Origin: Micractinium sp. NFX-FRZ
Lineage: Eukaryota > Chlorophyta > Trebouxiophyceae > Chlorellales > Chlorellaceae
Length of the DNA stretch: 64,000 bases
NCBI GenBank assembly: GCA_029339195.1
Contig: JAPTJF010000330.1
Location: forward strand, 1-64,000
Reading direction: 5' to 3'
This document shows positions 22,101-33,524 of this stretch, piece after piece. The notes beneath the pieces are model-generated. The model was not told where the DNA came from. It saw nothing but the letters and a program-made list of their open reading frames with translations, and ran no database searches. How positions within the stretch are numbered: the stretch's first letter is position 1; each line of letters begins with the position of its first letter. The position numbers and the translations under genes were made by a program.

Positions 22101-25100
22101 CCAGTTTGTGGAGGCTCTGGAAGTGTGCTCCCGAGACAACCTAGAGTTTGTCAAGGACCGGGCGGTGAAGACGATGTGAGCGCTGGGGGCGGGGCTGAGC
22201 TGGCACCGTGCTGCGCTGAGCTGGCCGCACAGCGCTGGCTGCTGTGCTGAGTTGGCCCTTCTGAGCCGTTGCTGGCTGGGGCCGGCGTTACTGAATTGTT
22301 GCTGGCTGGGGCCGAGCTGAACTGGCGGTGTCGAGCAGTGCTGAGCATTGCTGAGTTAGAGCGGTGCAGCAGCCGCGGCGACCAAATGCTAGTTGCTCGC
22401 CCTGCACCTGACCTGCACCTCCCAACCGCCACCCACTGGCAAGCTCACGCACGTCCTCTCATGCCCCCCCCCCCCCTCCCGCAGGTACGAGCTGCTGTCT
22501 GCCAAGCCGGAGGGAGAGGCCAAGCTGCTGGGCGGGCTGGTCAACAAGCTGGGAGACCCCGACCGCAAGCTGGCCTCCAAGGTAAATTTAAAACACAAAA
22601 ATATAATTACAGAGAATACGGCGCCTTGCGTATGGGGCTGCCGCTGCTGTGGGGTTGCTGGGGAGGAAGCTGGCAGGGCCCGACCGCAAGCTGGCCCCCA
22701 AGGTGGGTGCTACAAGCAGCAAGTGCACCATGTGTCCGGGGCTGGTGCTAGTGCTGGGCTGCCGCTGTTGTGCTGCCGCTGAAGAGCTGCTGTCATTTGC
22801 CTGCTGTTGTGGGCCCTCCTCCCCCTGCCTCACCCCCCGCCCGAGGCCCCTCCTGCCCCCTTGCCCCCCCTCCTGATGCAGGTGGGCTACCTGCTCACCC
22901 GGCTGCTGGCGGAGCACCCGGGAATGAACGTGCCGGTGGTGCGCGAGATCGAGCGCTTCATGTTCAGGTGGGGGCGTTCAGGTGGGGGCGGGCTGCGTGC
23001 CTGCATCTGCTGCATCTTTGTCAGGTGCCGATGCGGGGCAGGCATCAGGCAGGCGACACTAACATTGGGCACCTTCCTGCTTACATATACATGCATGCAT
23101 GCCGCCCGCCCGGCATCTACCCTGCTCGGTCGCCACCTGTCGCCACCTGCAGCGCTCCTTGCAAAAGCAGTGCCACCTGGCTGGCTGACCTGGCAGTCTT
23201 ACCTGGGGCACTCGCTTGAGGCGCTTACACTGGCACTTGCATGAATTCTGCTTAAAATGTTTGCTGCCCACCTGGCGTACCGCCTTGCACCCCCTGCTGC
23301 CTCCCTGTCCCGTGCAGGCCTGGGCTGCAGGAGCGTGCCCGGTACTATGCAGTGGTGTACCTCAACCAGATGGTGCTCTCACACAGGCAGCCCAAGCAGA
23401 CCCACGGTGAGCTCCGCCAGCGTGCTCAGCATGTGTGTTGGCTGTTTGAGGGCAGGGTGTGAGCAGCAACTGGCAGAGGTGCTCTCGACCACATGCTGAT
23501 CTCACACAAGCCCAGCTCTCCACTGTCGCCATGCCCCTTCTCCCCATGCAGGCGCCAGCCTGGCCAAGCGCCTCGTTGACGTCCACTTCACTGCATTCTG
23601 TGTGCCAGCACTGTATTCACGTAGCCTCTCTGTCCGCCCTCCCCACCCACCCCCTCTCCTGCAGGCGCCAGCCTGCCCAAGCGCCTGATCGACGCGTACT
23701 TCACCGTGTTTCAGATGATCCAGGACGGCAAGATCGGCACCGCGGCCTCGGTGCGCGCGCTGGGATTGCGGGTGCTGTGTTTAAAAGAGGCCAGGCGGGC
23801 GGTGCGGGCATCGGTTGCATCAGTTTGCATGTGATGATGCGCCAACCAACGAGTGCAGCACAGCAACATGTGGTGTGTCTACCTGCCCTGCCTGCCTGCC
23901 TGCATCTGGGCATGTCCCGACCCACAGCTCCCACCTGCCTCCTCACCTGCCTTTTCACCCGCCCCTCCCCCCGCCCCACCCACGTCTGCAGCTGGCGAAA
24001 GCGCAGCAGGACAAGGCGGCCGAGTACGCGGCCCGCAAGAAAAAGGGGGAGGCGGCCAAAGCGAGGGCGGCGGATGCGGCGCGGGCAAAGGCGGAGGCGG
24101 AGGCCACCAAGGACCAGAGCGGGGAGATGGATGGCCGCATGCTGTCGGCACTCATCACCGGTGCGTTTATCGTCAGGGCAGGGGAGCTGCTGGGAGTGCG
24201 GTGGCAGAAGGAGGACGGTGGCGGTGCTGTGACAGGGTTCACTGTGTGCTGGGTTTGGACACGCCATTTGCGACCGCCTTGCTTGGCCCCTCGCACAAAC
24301 AGTGTGTTGCAGGCGCGCTCTCCACTCACCGCCGCCCACCCTCCTGTGGCTGCAGGTGTGCGGCGCGCCTTCCCTTATGTGCCCCCAGAGGAAGTGGAGC
24401 CCCTCATTGAGGCGCACGCGGGTAAGGGTGGCGCATGTGTGGGGAGTGGAGTGAAGTGGAGTGTCGTGAAGGCTGCGCCTCGCACTGCTCATCCCACCTG
24501 CACCCTGCCCGCTGGCGCCTCTCCCCCATCCCCGCTTCCGCATCCCTCCCATGCTTCTCTCCTCCCTCTTCCTTTCCTCCACACAGTCGTGTCGTTCGTC
24601 CGCCCGCTGCGCGCCCACCATCCCCCTCCAAGCAGCTCTCCTCACAGCTGTCCCTCCCTCCCGTCCCGTCCCGCCTCTGCCCCATGCAGACGCCCTCTTC
24701 CGCCTGGTGCACGCCCGCTCCTTTGGCGTGGCCACCCAGGCCCTGCTGCTCCTCTTCCAGCTCATGAGCAGCAGGTCAACAGTCAGCGACCGCTTCTACC
24801 GGTGAGGAAGGCGTGAGGGAGAGGGCGACGCATGGGGGCCGCTGGAGAGATGAAACACATCTCGAGCCGCTGCTTGACGGGGGCCAGGGCTGGGCAGTGC
24901 ACTGCTCCCCAAGTCACTTCAACACCTGTACACCCTGCCTTACCGCCCTCCCTTCTTCCCCATTTTGCATTGCCTGCCCCCCACAGCGCACTCTACTCGG
25001 TGCTGGGCAGCTCGGAGCTGTTCCGCTCAACCAAGGCGCCCATGTTCCTCAGCCTGCTTTTCAAGGTCAGTCATTGCCTGGCAGTGCGGCTGGCGCCAGT

Positions 25101-28100
25101 TGCACCTGCTGTTGCCGTGTAGCATGTGCGCCCCTCTGCCTGCCTGTCTGCCTCTCTGCCGCCCCCTCCACCACTGCTGCTCTACGCCTGCACAGGCACA
25201 CAAACCGGGTGTCAGCAGCCGGCAAACTGATGCCTTTTCCACCATGTTTGCTCCCCCCTCCCACTGCTTCACCCGCTCCGCTCCCCTCCACTCCCTTCTC
25301 CCCCACACCCCCACAGGCCCTCAAGGCGGACATCAGCAGCAAGAGGACGGCGGCCTTTGCCAAGCGCATGCTGCAGTTGGCCCAGGAGTCGCCGCCCCAC
25401 TTTGCCTGCGGCTGCCTGCTGCTCACATCGGAGCTGCTGAAGGTGAGGGGGCACCTGGGAACATGGGGAGGCACCGCCAGCTGGCGGTGACGGGTGGGTG
25501 CTTTGTGCCTGCGGCTGCAGCTGGAAGGAGCTAGTGGGGTGCACAGGTGCCGTGCACATATGGTCTTGGACCACATGAACCCTCACCCTTGCCCTGCTGT
25601 CAGGGAGTTATCCCCGCCGCTCGACTGCGTGCAGTTGCTGTTGAGCTCACGCCACCATAACTGCCCTGCGCCCCCCCGCCCCGCAGGCTCGCCCCGCGCT
25701 GTGGGGCGCCGTGCTGCAGCCAGAGGAGAGCGAGGCTGATGCGCTTGAGCACTTCCAGGACGCTGATGCGGATGCGGATGCTGGTGGCGATGAGGATGCG
25801 GCACAGGGGCAGCACAAGAGCGGCGGTGGCGGCGGCGCTGCCAATGGCAAGCAGCAGCATCGGCAGCAGCGGCGGAAAGCGACGGCGGCGGCGGTGGCAG
25901 GCTCCGATGAAGAGGAGGGGCCCGAGGAGGATGATGATGAGGGGGATGAGGAGCTTGCTGAGCTGGCGGGTGGTGACTCAGCATCTGACCTGGAGGGGGA
26001 TGAGGCAGACCTGATGCCTGGCCTCCTGCAGCAGCGGCAGGCCGCGGCGGCGGCCACGGCGCAGCGGCAGCAAGCGGCGGCGGCCGCGGCGGCTGCCAGC
26101 GAGCGCTGGCCGGCCAGCAAGGAGGCCTACGACATGCACAAACGGTGAGGGGTGGATAACGGGGTTGGAAGACTGTAAGGGCGAATCAGGGCGGCGAGCA
26201 GAAGCGGGGCAGGGGCGGGAATAGGAAGCCAAAGGGCAGGCTGCGCTGCCCACCCGCCTCGCGTCCTCTGCCCTCTGCCTGCCGCTGCCGCACACTAGGG
26301 CCCACCTGTGCCGCCGCAAACCACCACCCCACCCACCCCACCCCACCCCTCCTCTGCTCCACCTGCCGCCTGCAGGGAGCCCCAGTTTTGCAATGCCGAC
26401 CGCAGCTGCCTGTGGGAGCTCACCTCGCTGGCGGCCCACGTGCACCCCTCTGGTGGGCAGGGGGCAGGGGTGGAACGGGGCGCAGGCCACACGGTTGCCT
26501 GTTGTATGCGCCACACCGCGCCGCCGCCGGCCCTCATCGCCCCGCCCCGTTGTGCCGCGCTGCTCTGTTCTTTCCAGACTGTGTCGCTCCAGCGCCCTTC
26601 TCCTTGTGGCACCCATTACCTGTTTCAAACCCAATACAACATATGCTTGTATCCTGCACTGGAGGTCATAGTGCGCGGCATGTTGCAGCACGCGCTGCAC
26701 AATGGCAGCCCCGCTTCCGTGCTGCCTTTCTCATCTCGGCTCAACTCGACGCCCACCCACACTCTGCAGTGACCGCCCATGGCGCGCACCCTGGCAGAGC
26801 ATGATTTACCATGCGTACAATGCCATGGCAATCCCACTGCGTTAACGCCTGTCTTCCTTCGCAATGCTCGCTGCAGTGGCGGCCATGGCGCGCACCCTGC
26901 TGGCGGGTCAGAGCGTGATGTATGACGGCGACCCGCTGAGGGACCTCACCCTGGCCGCCTTCCTGGAGAAGTTTGTGCAGAAGAAGGCAAAGGTGGGCGG
27001 GTGGGTGGTTGGGTGCTTGCACGATGCACTGCAGCGCCACATGGGTTTGGGGTGCGGTGCCTGAGGCACCCGCCCTCCTGCAATAGCGTTCCGTGCCCCC
27101 ACTTGTGGCCCCACTCGCGGCCCGCCCCTCGCCCGCCCCCGCCCTGCGCAGCCGCGCCATCCCTGGGCCTGACCCTTTGTGGCCCTCGAGCGCCTGCCCG
27201 CCCATGCACCCTGCAGCTGCGCCACCCCTGCCTGTCCTCTTAAGGCTCTACCTAACCCGTCCCGTCTGCCTCCTCCTGCCTGCAGGCCGCTCCCAAGGCA
27301 GATGCAGCCACGCAGCCGCTGGCTTTTCCCCCTGCCTGCGCCTCCTTCATTCACTGCCTCCCCTGCCTGCCTGTCCCTCCTCCCTCCCCTGCTTGCAGGC
27401 CGCTCCCAAGGGCGACTCTGCCATGCAGCCGCTGGCGGCACAGCAGGCTGCTGCAACCACCGCACCCATGCACCAATGGGCGGCGCTGGCGGGGGCACAC
27501 ACCGAGGCGCTGGCCGCGCTGGCGGGTGAGCTCAGCCTGCATGGCATTTGTTTTTGGTTCCGCACACTGTTGTCGCCGCAGCTCCAGCCTGGGGCTCTCC
27601 ACCGTGGCCCCGCTGAGAAGCACCTCCCTGCCTGCCCCGCCTGCTGCCCCTGTGCCATCTGGCCTGCCCTGTACCCGCCTCCACTGCGCCCCCCAACTGA
27701 CCCCCCGCCCCCGCTCCCGCCCCCGTTCTCCCCACCCCCCGCAGCCAAGGACGTGCGCCCCGACGACATGTTCTTCCACAAGTACTACAGCCTGCAGGCG
27801 GTGCGGGACAAGCAGGCCAAGAAGAAGAAGAAGAAGGGGGAGGAGGACGAGGTGCTGTCGGATGCAGACTCAGACGACAGCGACGCTGCGGGTGAGCAAA
27901 GTAGCGACTCACACACAAGTGTTCCCTGCAGGGCGGTTGGTGCTGCCTTGCTGGCTGGCTGGCAAATGGCCGGGCAGGCTGCCTGCCTACCTGCCTACCT
28001 GCCTGCCTGCCTTGCAATCCCGCTCAGGCCCCCACCCGCTGCCTGGCCTCGCCACGCTGCTCCCGACCCGCCTCCACATCTGCCGCCCCCGATTGCCCTC

Positions 28101-29839
28101 CTCTTCTCTCCCTCCCCTCTCTCTGCCGCCCTCTCCCCTCACCGACACCGCCCTGCCCCCCTCCCCTCCCTCTGCCTGCAGACGAGTTCCTGGCTGCGGA
28201 GGAGGAGGGCGGCGACGGCGGCATTGGCGCCGACCCCGGTGAGCAGCGGGCTGGAGGAGAAGCGGCCGGGCAGGGCCGGGCTTGCATTCATGGCACGCGT
28301 GCTGCATACATGTGCGTGCCAGGCTTGTTTGTCATGCATGTTTGTCATGCGTTGTGTGCTCCCACGTGTGCCTGACTGGGTGGCTGGGTGGCTGGGTGGC
28401 TGCATCACTGTGCCTGACTGGGTGGCTGGGTGGCTGCACGACCCGTGCTCAAGGCAGGTGCTGGGGGGCCCTGAGTTGCGCAGCTGGGGGGCCGGCAGGA
28501 CTGGGGAGGTGCGCGCTTGCAGCGGCTCTCACTCTGCCACAACTCTTCCTCTCACCCCTCTTCCTGCAGATCGCGCCGGCATGGATTACGACTATGCTGA
28601 CCTGGAGGCCGCCATGTCATCCGACGATGATGACTCAGCAGGCGGCTCCCAGGATGCCGACGGGGCAGCCTCAGATGAGGAGGAGGAGATGGAGGAGGGT
28701 GGGGAAGATGATGCAGTGTCCGATGGCTCTGACGTAGAGCCAGCTGGCGCCAGCTTCAGTGACATGTCAGCATCCGAGGGCGAGGAGGAGGGCGGCAGCG
28801 GCGGCAGCGAGGAGGAGGAGGGCATGAGCGAGGGCAGCAGCGACGGGGAGGATGATTCATCTGATGGCGGCTTTGAGGCGGAGCTGCTGGCGGAGGAGGA
28901 GCTTTCAGGTGACTTAATTAACAGCTTTCAAAAACCCCTTCCGTCGCTCTTTTTTCCGGGTCAGGGGGCTCTCGGCTGGCTGTTCACGCATGGGCGCTAG
29001 TGCTGCGAATGATTCAGGCTGCCGCTGCAGGCGCTACTGGCCCCCTGCTTGACTGCTGCTGCCTGTGGCTCGCTGTTTGCTCTCCCGGGCCTGCCTGCAC
29101 CTTTGGCACCGTCCCCTGCTGCCCCTGACCCTCTCTGACTCACTGCCTAAGCACCTGACATGCCCAATCCCCCGTTGCCCCCCCAGCAGACGACGATTCA
29201 GGCGGCAGCAGTGACGAGGACGATGCAGTTGCGGATGCTGAGGTGGCAGAGCTGCTGAAGCGGCACAAGATCAAGCCGCTGCCAGCTGGCGGGGCAGCTG
29301 TGGAGGACTCCGAAGAGGAAGCACAAAACCCTTATGAACTGCCAGATGCCACGAGCAGCGAGGAGGAGGACGAGGCAGCGGGTGGGGCGCGGGGCGGTGG
29401 CGCCACCCGCCCTCGCTCGCGCCGGGCGCATGATGAGAGCGAGGATGACGACAGCGAGGATGATGACAGTGACGAGGAGGAGGCGGGCGGGCGCGGCGGC
29501 AGCGCGCGGCAGCGGCGGCAGCGCGATCTGCTGCAGCAGCAGCAGCAGAAGGGGCAGAAGCGGAAGAAGAAGAGCGGCGACCCCATGAGCGTGTTTGCCT
29601 CGGCAGATGACTATGCCCCCATGATTGATCGGGACCTCACAGAGGGGCCTGCTCCAGAGGACGGCGAGGAGCCGGGCAGCGGCGGCGGCAAGCGGCAGCG
29701 CAGCAGCGGCGGTCGGGGCGGCGATGCGAGGGCCGGCCGTGGCGGCGATGGAAGGGGAGGGCGCGGCGGCAGCGGGAGGGGCGGGCGTGGAGGCGGGCGC
29801 GGCCGTGGCCGCGGCCGTGGCCGCATGGCAAAGCGGTAG
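19112..29839 (+). CDS. NOC1: NOC1 / MAK21 / CEBPZ ribosome-biogenesis factor (CBF domain), about 1313 aa
   Basis: Twenty-two exons are inferred: 19112-19735, 20450-20627, 20960-21041, 21702-21797, 22095-22175, 22485-22581, 22882-22967, 23318-23406, 23665-23750, 23992-24160, 24356-24421, 24690-24801, 24987-25065, 25317-25442, 25687-26144, 26376-26452, 26877-26992, 27399-27525, 27745-27891, 28182-28238, 28570-28908, 29190-29839 (3942 nt, in frame). The protein matches the nucleolar NOC1/CEBPZ family that escorts 60S precursors. The N-terminus is basic and Gln-rich. Helical repeats follow (DKVAAMSVMVQDG, VGYLLTRLLAEHPGMN, YYAVVYLNQMVLSH). The CBF/Mak21 domain spans about 520-660 (VRRAFPYVPPEEVEPLIEAH, APMFLSLLFKALKADI, FACGCLLLTSELLK). 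It ends in long acidic Asp/Glu/Ser tracts and an RGG-rich basic tail. The conserved SVFASADDYAPMID near the C-terminus is a family hallmark. The last acceptor is NAGNAG (29186/29189), giving 1313 or 1314 residues. Introns carry many exon-edge echoes. Confidence 0.93.
21042..21380 (+). repeat. Three echoes of the NOC1 exon-3 donor edge
   Basis: The true exon ends at 21041 after CTGCCAGACCGCAAGTTGAG. Diverged copies of that edge, each followed by GTGAGG or GTGGGG, end at about 21134, 21275 and 21374. The copy ending at 21275 preserves CTGCCAGACCGCAAGCTGAG almost perfectly. Confidence 0.85.
21479..21501. repeat. (GACC)n microsatellite
   Basis: Five to six perfect GACC units inside NOC1 intron 3. 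Confidence 0.9.
21975..22142 (+). repeat. Echo of the NOC1 exon-5 acceptor edge, 110 bp upstream
   Basis: The copy at 21985 onward (CTCAGTTTGTTGAGGC...CTCACGAGACA) matches the true exon starting at 22095 (CCCAGTTTGTGGAGGC...CTCCCGAGACA). Confidence 0.8.
22525..22710 (+). repeat. Echo of the NOC1 exon-6 donor edge, about 121 bp downstream
   Basis: GACCGCAAGCTGGCCTCCAA ends the exon at 22581. The intronic copy GACCGCAAGCTGGCCCCCAA ends at 22702, also followed by a GTGGGT donor. Confidence 0.85.
23545..23710 (+). repeat. Echo of the NOC1 exon-9 acceptor edge, 113 bp upstream
   Basis: GCAG then GCGCCAGCCTGGCCAAGCGC at 23552 matches the true exon at 23665 (GCGCCAGCCTGCCCAAGCGC). The copy reads on in frame as KRLVDVHFTAFC before decaying. 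Confidence 0.88.
26760..26935 (+). repeat. Echo of the NOC1 exon-17 acceptor edge, 107 bp upstream
   Basis: The copy CCCATGGCGCGCACCCTGGC near 26778 matches GGCCATGGCGCGCACCCTGC of the true exon that starts at 26877. Both follow a CTGCAG acceptor. Confidence 0.85.
27280..27450 (+). repeat. Echo of the NOC1 exon-18 acceptor edge, 113 bp upstream
   Basis: TGCAG then GCCGCTCCCAAGGCAGATGC at 27286 matches the true exon at 27399 (GCCGCTCCCAAGGGCGACTC). Both continue CAGCCGCTGGC. Confidence 0.88.
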
Positions 29840-29876
29840 TGGCGGCAGCCTCCTCACGGCTGCGCTGCGTTTTGCC

Positions 29877-29896
29877 TGTAATGTATCACTCTGTAA
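29877..29896 (+). promoter_or_regulatory. Two TGTAA polyadenylation signals of NOC1
   Basis: TGTAA occurs 37 and 52 bases after the NOC1 stop codon. Confidence 0.6.
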
Positions 29897-30517
29897 CCTT
29901 GCTGACATTTGTGGCGGTTGCCCAGTGGCTGTGCAAGGGCCTGTGTCACAACCTGTCGTCTTGCCACGCTGTGCCGCTGCAGCGCGCTGTGTTGCTGCCG
30001 CCGCTGCCTGATGTCAACATCACGGCTGCACCGCCTCCGGCCTGCAAGAGTTCGCTGCACTGTGCACACATTGTGATTGTTATTGGAAGGTCATTGCGTG
30101 GGAACTTGCAGTAACTCGCGACTCCGGGTTTGGTCCGCTGGCAGTGCTTCCTGCTGCGCTGGTCACTTGCGTACCCACCTCATGGACCGATTTGCGTGCC
30201 CATAGGAGCTCAGCAGCCAGGGATCCCCTTTGCGCCCCGCTGGCGCCGCCGCCACTCTCCCACCCGACGTCAGCTGCCCAGCCACCTTAGCTCTCCACAC
30301 ACCAGCTTTGCCACGCCCACAGCAGTGCGCTTGAAGTGCCAGTAGAGCCCTCACCAGTTGACAACATGCTGCTGCCCTGGGTGACTTGCTTTAAACAGTG
30401 TCAGCATCAGCAGCCTCTGCCCCCCAGAGCAGTGGCCGGCAACACTGTTTCCCACATCTGTTGCCACTACCTTGGTTGCTGGAGAGCATGCAAAGTGTAC
30501 TTTTTACGCTTTTAATT

Positions 30518-30522
30518 TTACA
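30518..30522 (-). promoter_or_regulatory. TGTAA polyadenylation signal of the L27 gene
   Basis: TTACA on the plus strand, about 190 bases past the minus-strand stop at 30712-30714. Confidence 0.55.
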
Positions 30523-30711
30523 CCAGCCACGAGCGGCGGCGGCGGCGCAAATAGAACTAGGGAGGGATGACCGGAGTGGTGTGAGGGTTTAGGGGAAAAA
30601 AACTCATGTGGGTGCTATGCTGTGCTGCTGCTGCTGCTGCACTTACGTGCGCGCCAGCTGCTGCGTGCTGCTGCGTGCTGTTGCTGCTGCGGGGCCTGGC
30701 TGCTGCTGCAC

Positions 30712-32253
30712 TTACGCCTCCTGGACAGCCGCCTCCCGCGCCTCAGCAATGGCTGCCAACCGCTTGTGCTTGCGGCTGCCCTCCTTCAGCTGCTGGCCCT
30801 CGGGCACCTGAACACACACACGGGGGGGGGGGCGGTGGCAGCCGTGGGGAGTGAGCACGCCGCGGCCAAGGCAGCAATGGATTGAGCAGTCAATGGGCGG
30901 CGCGGCAGGCAGGCCGCTGCTAGCTGAATGGCTGGTCAAGTCGTTTTTGAAAGGCCTCACCCGACCCGTCTGCGCAGCATGTCCTCCTCCCTCCCCTCCT
31001 CTCAAGAGTGTCCAGCATTTGCTGCTGCAACAAACACCACACAGCACCCGCCACCCGCCCCCCTCTCCTCCACATCCCCGGCCGCTTCCCTCCTCCCCCC
31101 CCCCCCCCTTCACACACCTGGTACTGCTCAAAGGGCACCACGGTGACGGAGGAGCGCTTGGAGTTCTTCTTGAACACCACCACGCCGTCAATCTTGGCAA
31201 ACAGGGTGTAGTCGCGGCCCAGGCCCACGTTGTCGCCGGGGTGCACCTGCGGGGGGGGCGGGAAGAGGAGACGAGATCAGTGATGGTGAGGGAGGAGGCT
31301 GGGAGCTGGTTGGGCGGGGCAGCATGTGATGCGGCTGAGAGCGGGGCGGGCCAGGCGCGAACGAGGACCGGCGTTGATGTTTGATTTATTATTACATTAA
31401 ATTGCCAGGCCGCAGAGCGGGCAGCTGCGGCATACATGGCATGCCGCCATTCTCGTACTACAGCTGGTGCAGCCTGCCCTTTCCAGCCACCCAGCTGGAC
31501 AGCCATGGCTTTCTTTGTGGCTCCCCACTTGGCCTACGATGACACCTTCCCATATGAACAAGCCTCGACAGAGGTGCAAGCAACCAACGAACCGCCTCCA
31601 TTAGCTGGGCGGGCCCAGCACCCACCTTGGTGCCCAGCTGGCGGATGATGATGCCGCCGGCGTTCACGGGCTGCCCGCCATACACCTTGACGCCGCGGCG
31701 CTTGGACACGGAGTCGCGGCCTGCAGCATGGGACGTCAGCCAATCATGTGCGCTTGTGAGCACGCCCGTAATGCTGAGCATGTCGCTGCGGTGCAGCAGA
31801 AGCTCCATTTGGCGGAGAGCACCACGACGCAGGGTGCTGCACGGGCTGCGCGATGACGCTTAGTGGCGCCTCCCTCTGTAGGTAGCACCCATCTAACTGC
31901 CACTCATAGTCGCCATCGCCGTAGTTGCCCTCGTGGCAGGCCGACACCGGAGAGCACCAGTATCCACGCTGCACTCCACTCAGGGGCGCAGCAGTGCCTG
32001 CCCGCCCGCCGCCCAGCCGCCTGCCGCCGCTGCCCACACAGCCTCGCGCATTGCCGCATGGCGGCGCCCCGCCCGGCTCCCAGCGCTCCCCCGCACCGTT
32101 CTTGGTGGAGCCGGAACCCTTCTTGTGCGCCGCCTCCACGGAGAAGGGGGCAGGGGCGGCCACGCTCACGCGGGCAGACTGCTCCACATGCTGGCCCACA
32201 AAGGTGCTGCGGGCGGCCGACAGGCGAAGCCCAGTGAAAGCGGTGGCCAGCAT
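30712..32253 (-). CDS. RPL27 (plastid): Plastid 50S ribosomal protein bL27 precursor, about 158 aa
   Basis: Four exons are inferred in transcript order: 32253-32097, 31720-31626, 31246-31118, 30807-30712 (477 nt, in frame). The first 40 residues ([18 protein letters not shown]...) are Ser/Ala/Arg-rich and look like a chloroplast transit peptide. The mature part begins near [16 protein letters not shown], the conserved bacterial-type L27 N-terminus whose flexible tail reaches the peptidyl-transferase centre. It continues [45 protein letters not shown] and VVFKKN. The C-terminal tail after PFEQYQ is a lysine/alanine-rich extension (about 31 residues) ending EAAVQEA. Transit peptide plus bacterial-type sequence indicates a plastid protein; a mitochondrial L27 is the less likely alternative. 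Confidence 0.95.
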
Positions 32254-33524
32254 GGCTGCGAGTGGGCTGGCTGCGGGGGCTCCTACACCGACGGGCGCTG
32301 CAGACGCAATGCGCGTGCTGGCTTGTGTTGAGCTTCCACGGGTGGCGGGCAGAGGGACTACGGGGCGGCCTGGCGGTGGTTTGTGGGCGGCCCATCTCAG
32401 GATGATGAGGTGGCAAGGAGGGGAATTTCTAGCTTCCGGCGCACTGCATGTGTTGTGCATCTGTTCTTCGAGTGATGCCGATGCCGTGTGGCACGCGCAA
32501 GCAGCTACAGCGCCCACCTTCACACTGAGAGGGAGGCCGCTGTGCGGCACTGCACGAGGCTAAGGCTGCTGTGGCTCTCCTGATGCTGCACGATCATCTG
32601 AAGGGGTACGATATTGGCGCGAGGCATGCAAGCATGCCCAGAGCGCGGCAGGCACCGCCGCTTGGGTGCAGCGTCCGCGCCCGCCCCGAGGGCGGTGGCG
32701 CAGGGCCGGCTTGCAGGCCCTGCTGCTTCTTGCACGTGGGCATCATACACGCTGAACATGGCCACAGCCGGTCAGAGATGCCTGCAGGCGGGCAGATGTG
32801 AAGCCCTTTGTGCCCACCTGCAACGTCCCTTCTGCGGGCTGCCGCCAGCGCGGTTTTTCATGCCCGACGTGTTGCCAGCTGCCCTTTTTCATGCCACAGA
32901 GAGTCGTGTTTTACAGGAGGGATGTCATGGAGGCAGGCATGCATCAGGACACAGTGGGCACTGGTAGAGGTGCAACTCGCAGGAGAAGGCGAGCGAGCCT
33001 GTGGTGGTGCAACTGAATAGTGGAAAGCAGAGGATTCGACACGAAACGTCAACATTTGGTTTGAAAGGAAGAATGGATGTGAGCGGACGGTGTTGGTGAG
33101 TGTGCAAACACGGAAGGCCAGAGATTTGAGCCGGTGGTGCACGGGGAGCCTTGCCGGCATGCAGGCAGGGGCGTGGGTGGCAGTGCAAGGTGACATGTGC
33201 GGAAATGGGATGGCAGTTGAGTTGTTCGTTCGCTAACACAACAGTGCCGCAGCCGGGCCGGCACGGCTGGCTGGTAACTGGCGCCTAGTGGGTGGAAGCC
33301 GGCCCTTAAGGGCTGGCACGCAATCACATAGTCAGATGAATAAATAAACACACAACTAGCGCTGAGGGCGACATGCCACCCGAGAAACAAGGCGTGCGGG
33401 GCCCGTCTTCATGAGGTGTGATCCATTCATTGATCGGTGCGTGAGTTGGAACAAGTGTGATGCTGCCTTAAAACGGCACGTGAGGCGACCGGTCTCTTCG
33501 ACAAAGGGCAGGCATGCCTTGCCT
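32254..33524. other. Intergenic: GT8 3' UTR and L27 promoter/5' UTR
   Basis: No supported gene. The right part is the 3' UTR of the GT8 gene, with TTACA (TGTAA on the minus strand) at 32911-32915. The left part is upstream of the L27 start at 32253. Confidence 0.5.
32911..32915 (-). promoter_or_regulatory. TGTAA polyadenylation signal of the GT8 gene
   Basis: TTACA on the plus strand, about 610 bases past the stop at 33525-33527. Confidence 0.45.

Larger units (their letters stand above)
29840..30711. other. Convergent 3' UTR region between NOC1 and L27
   Basis: No gene is seen. NOC1 (+) has TGTAA at 29877-29881 and 29892-29896. The L27 gene (-) has TTACA at 30518-30522, which is TGTAA on the minus strand. 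The bases between hold only the two 3' ends and CTG-rich low-complexity sequence at 30620-30710. Confidence 0.55.

Noticed and set aside
23552..23610. Echo of exon 9 as an alternative, mutually exclusive NOC1 exon
   Set aside because: It decays after about 15 codons and has no donor at the matching place, so it is a relic rather than an exon.
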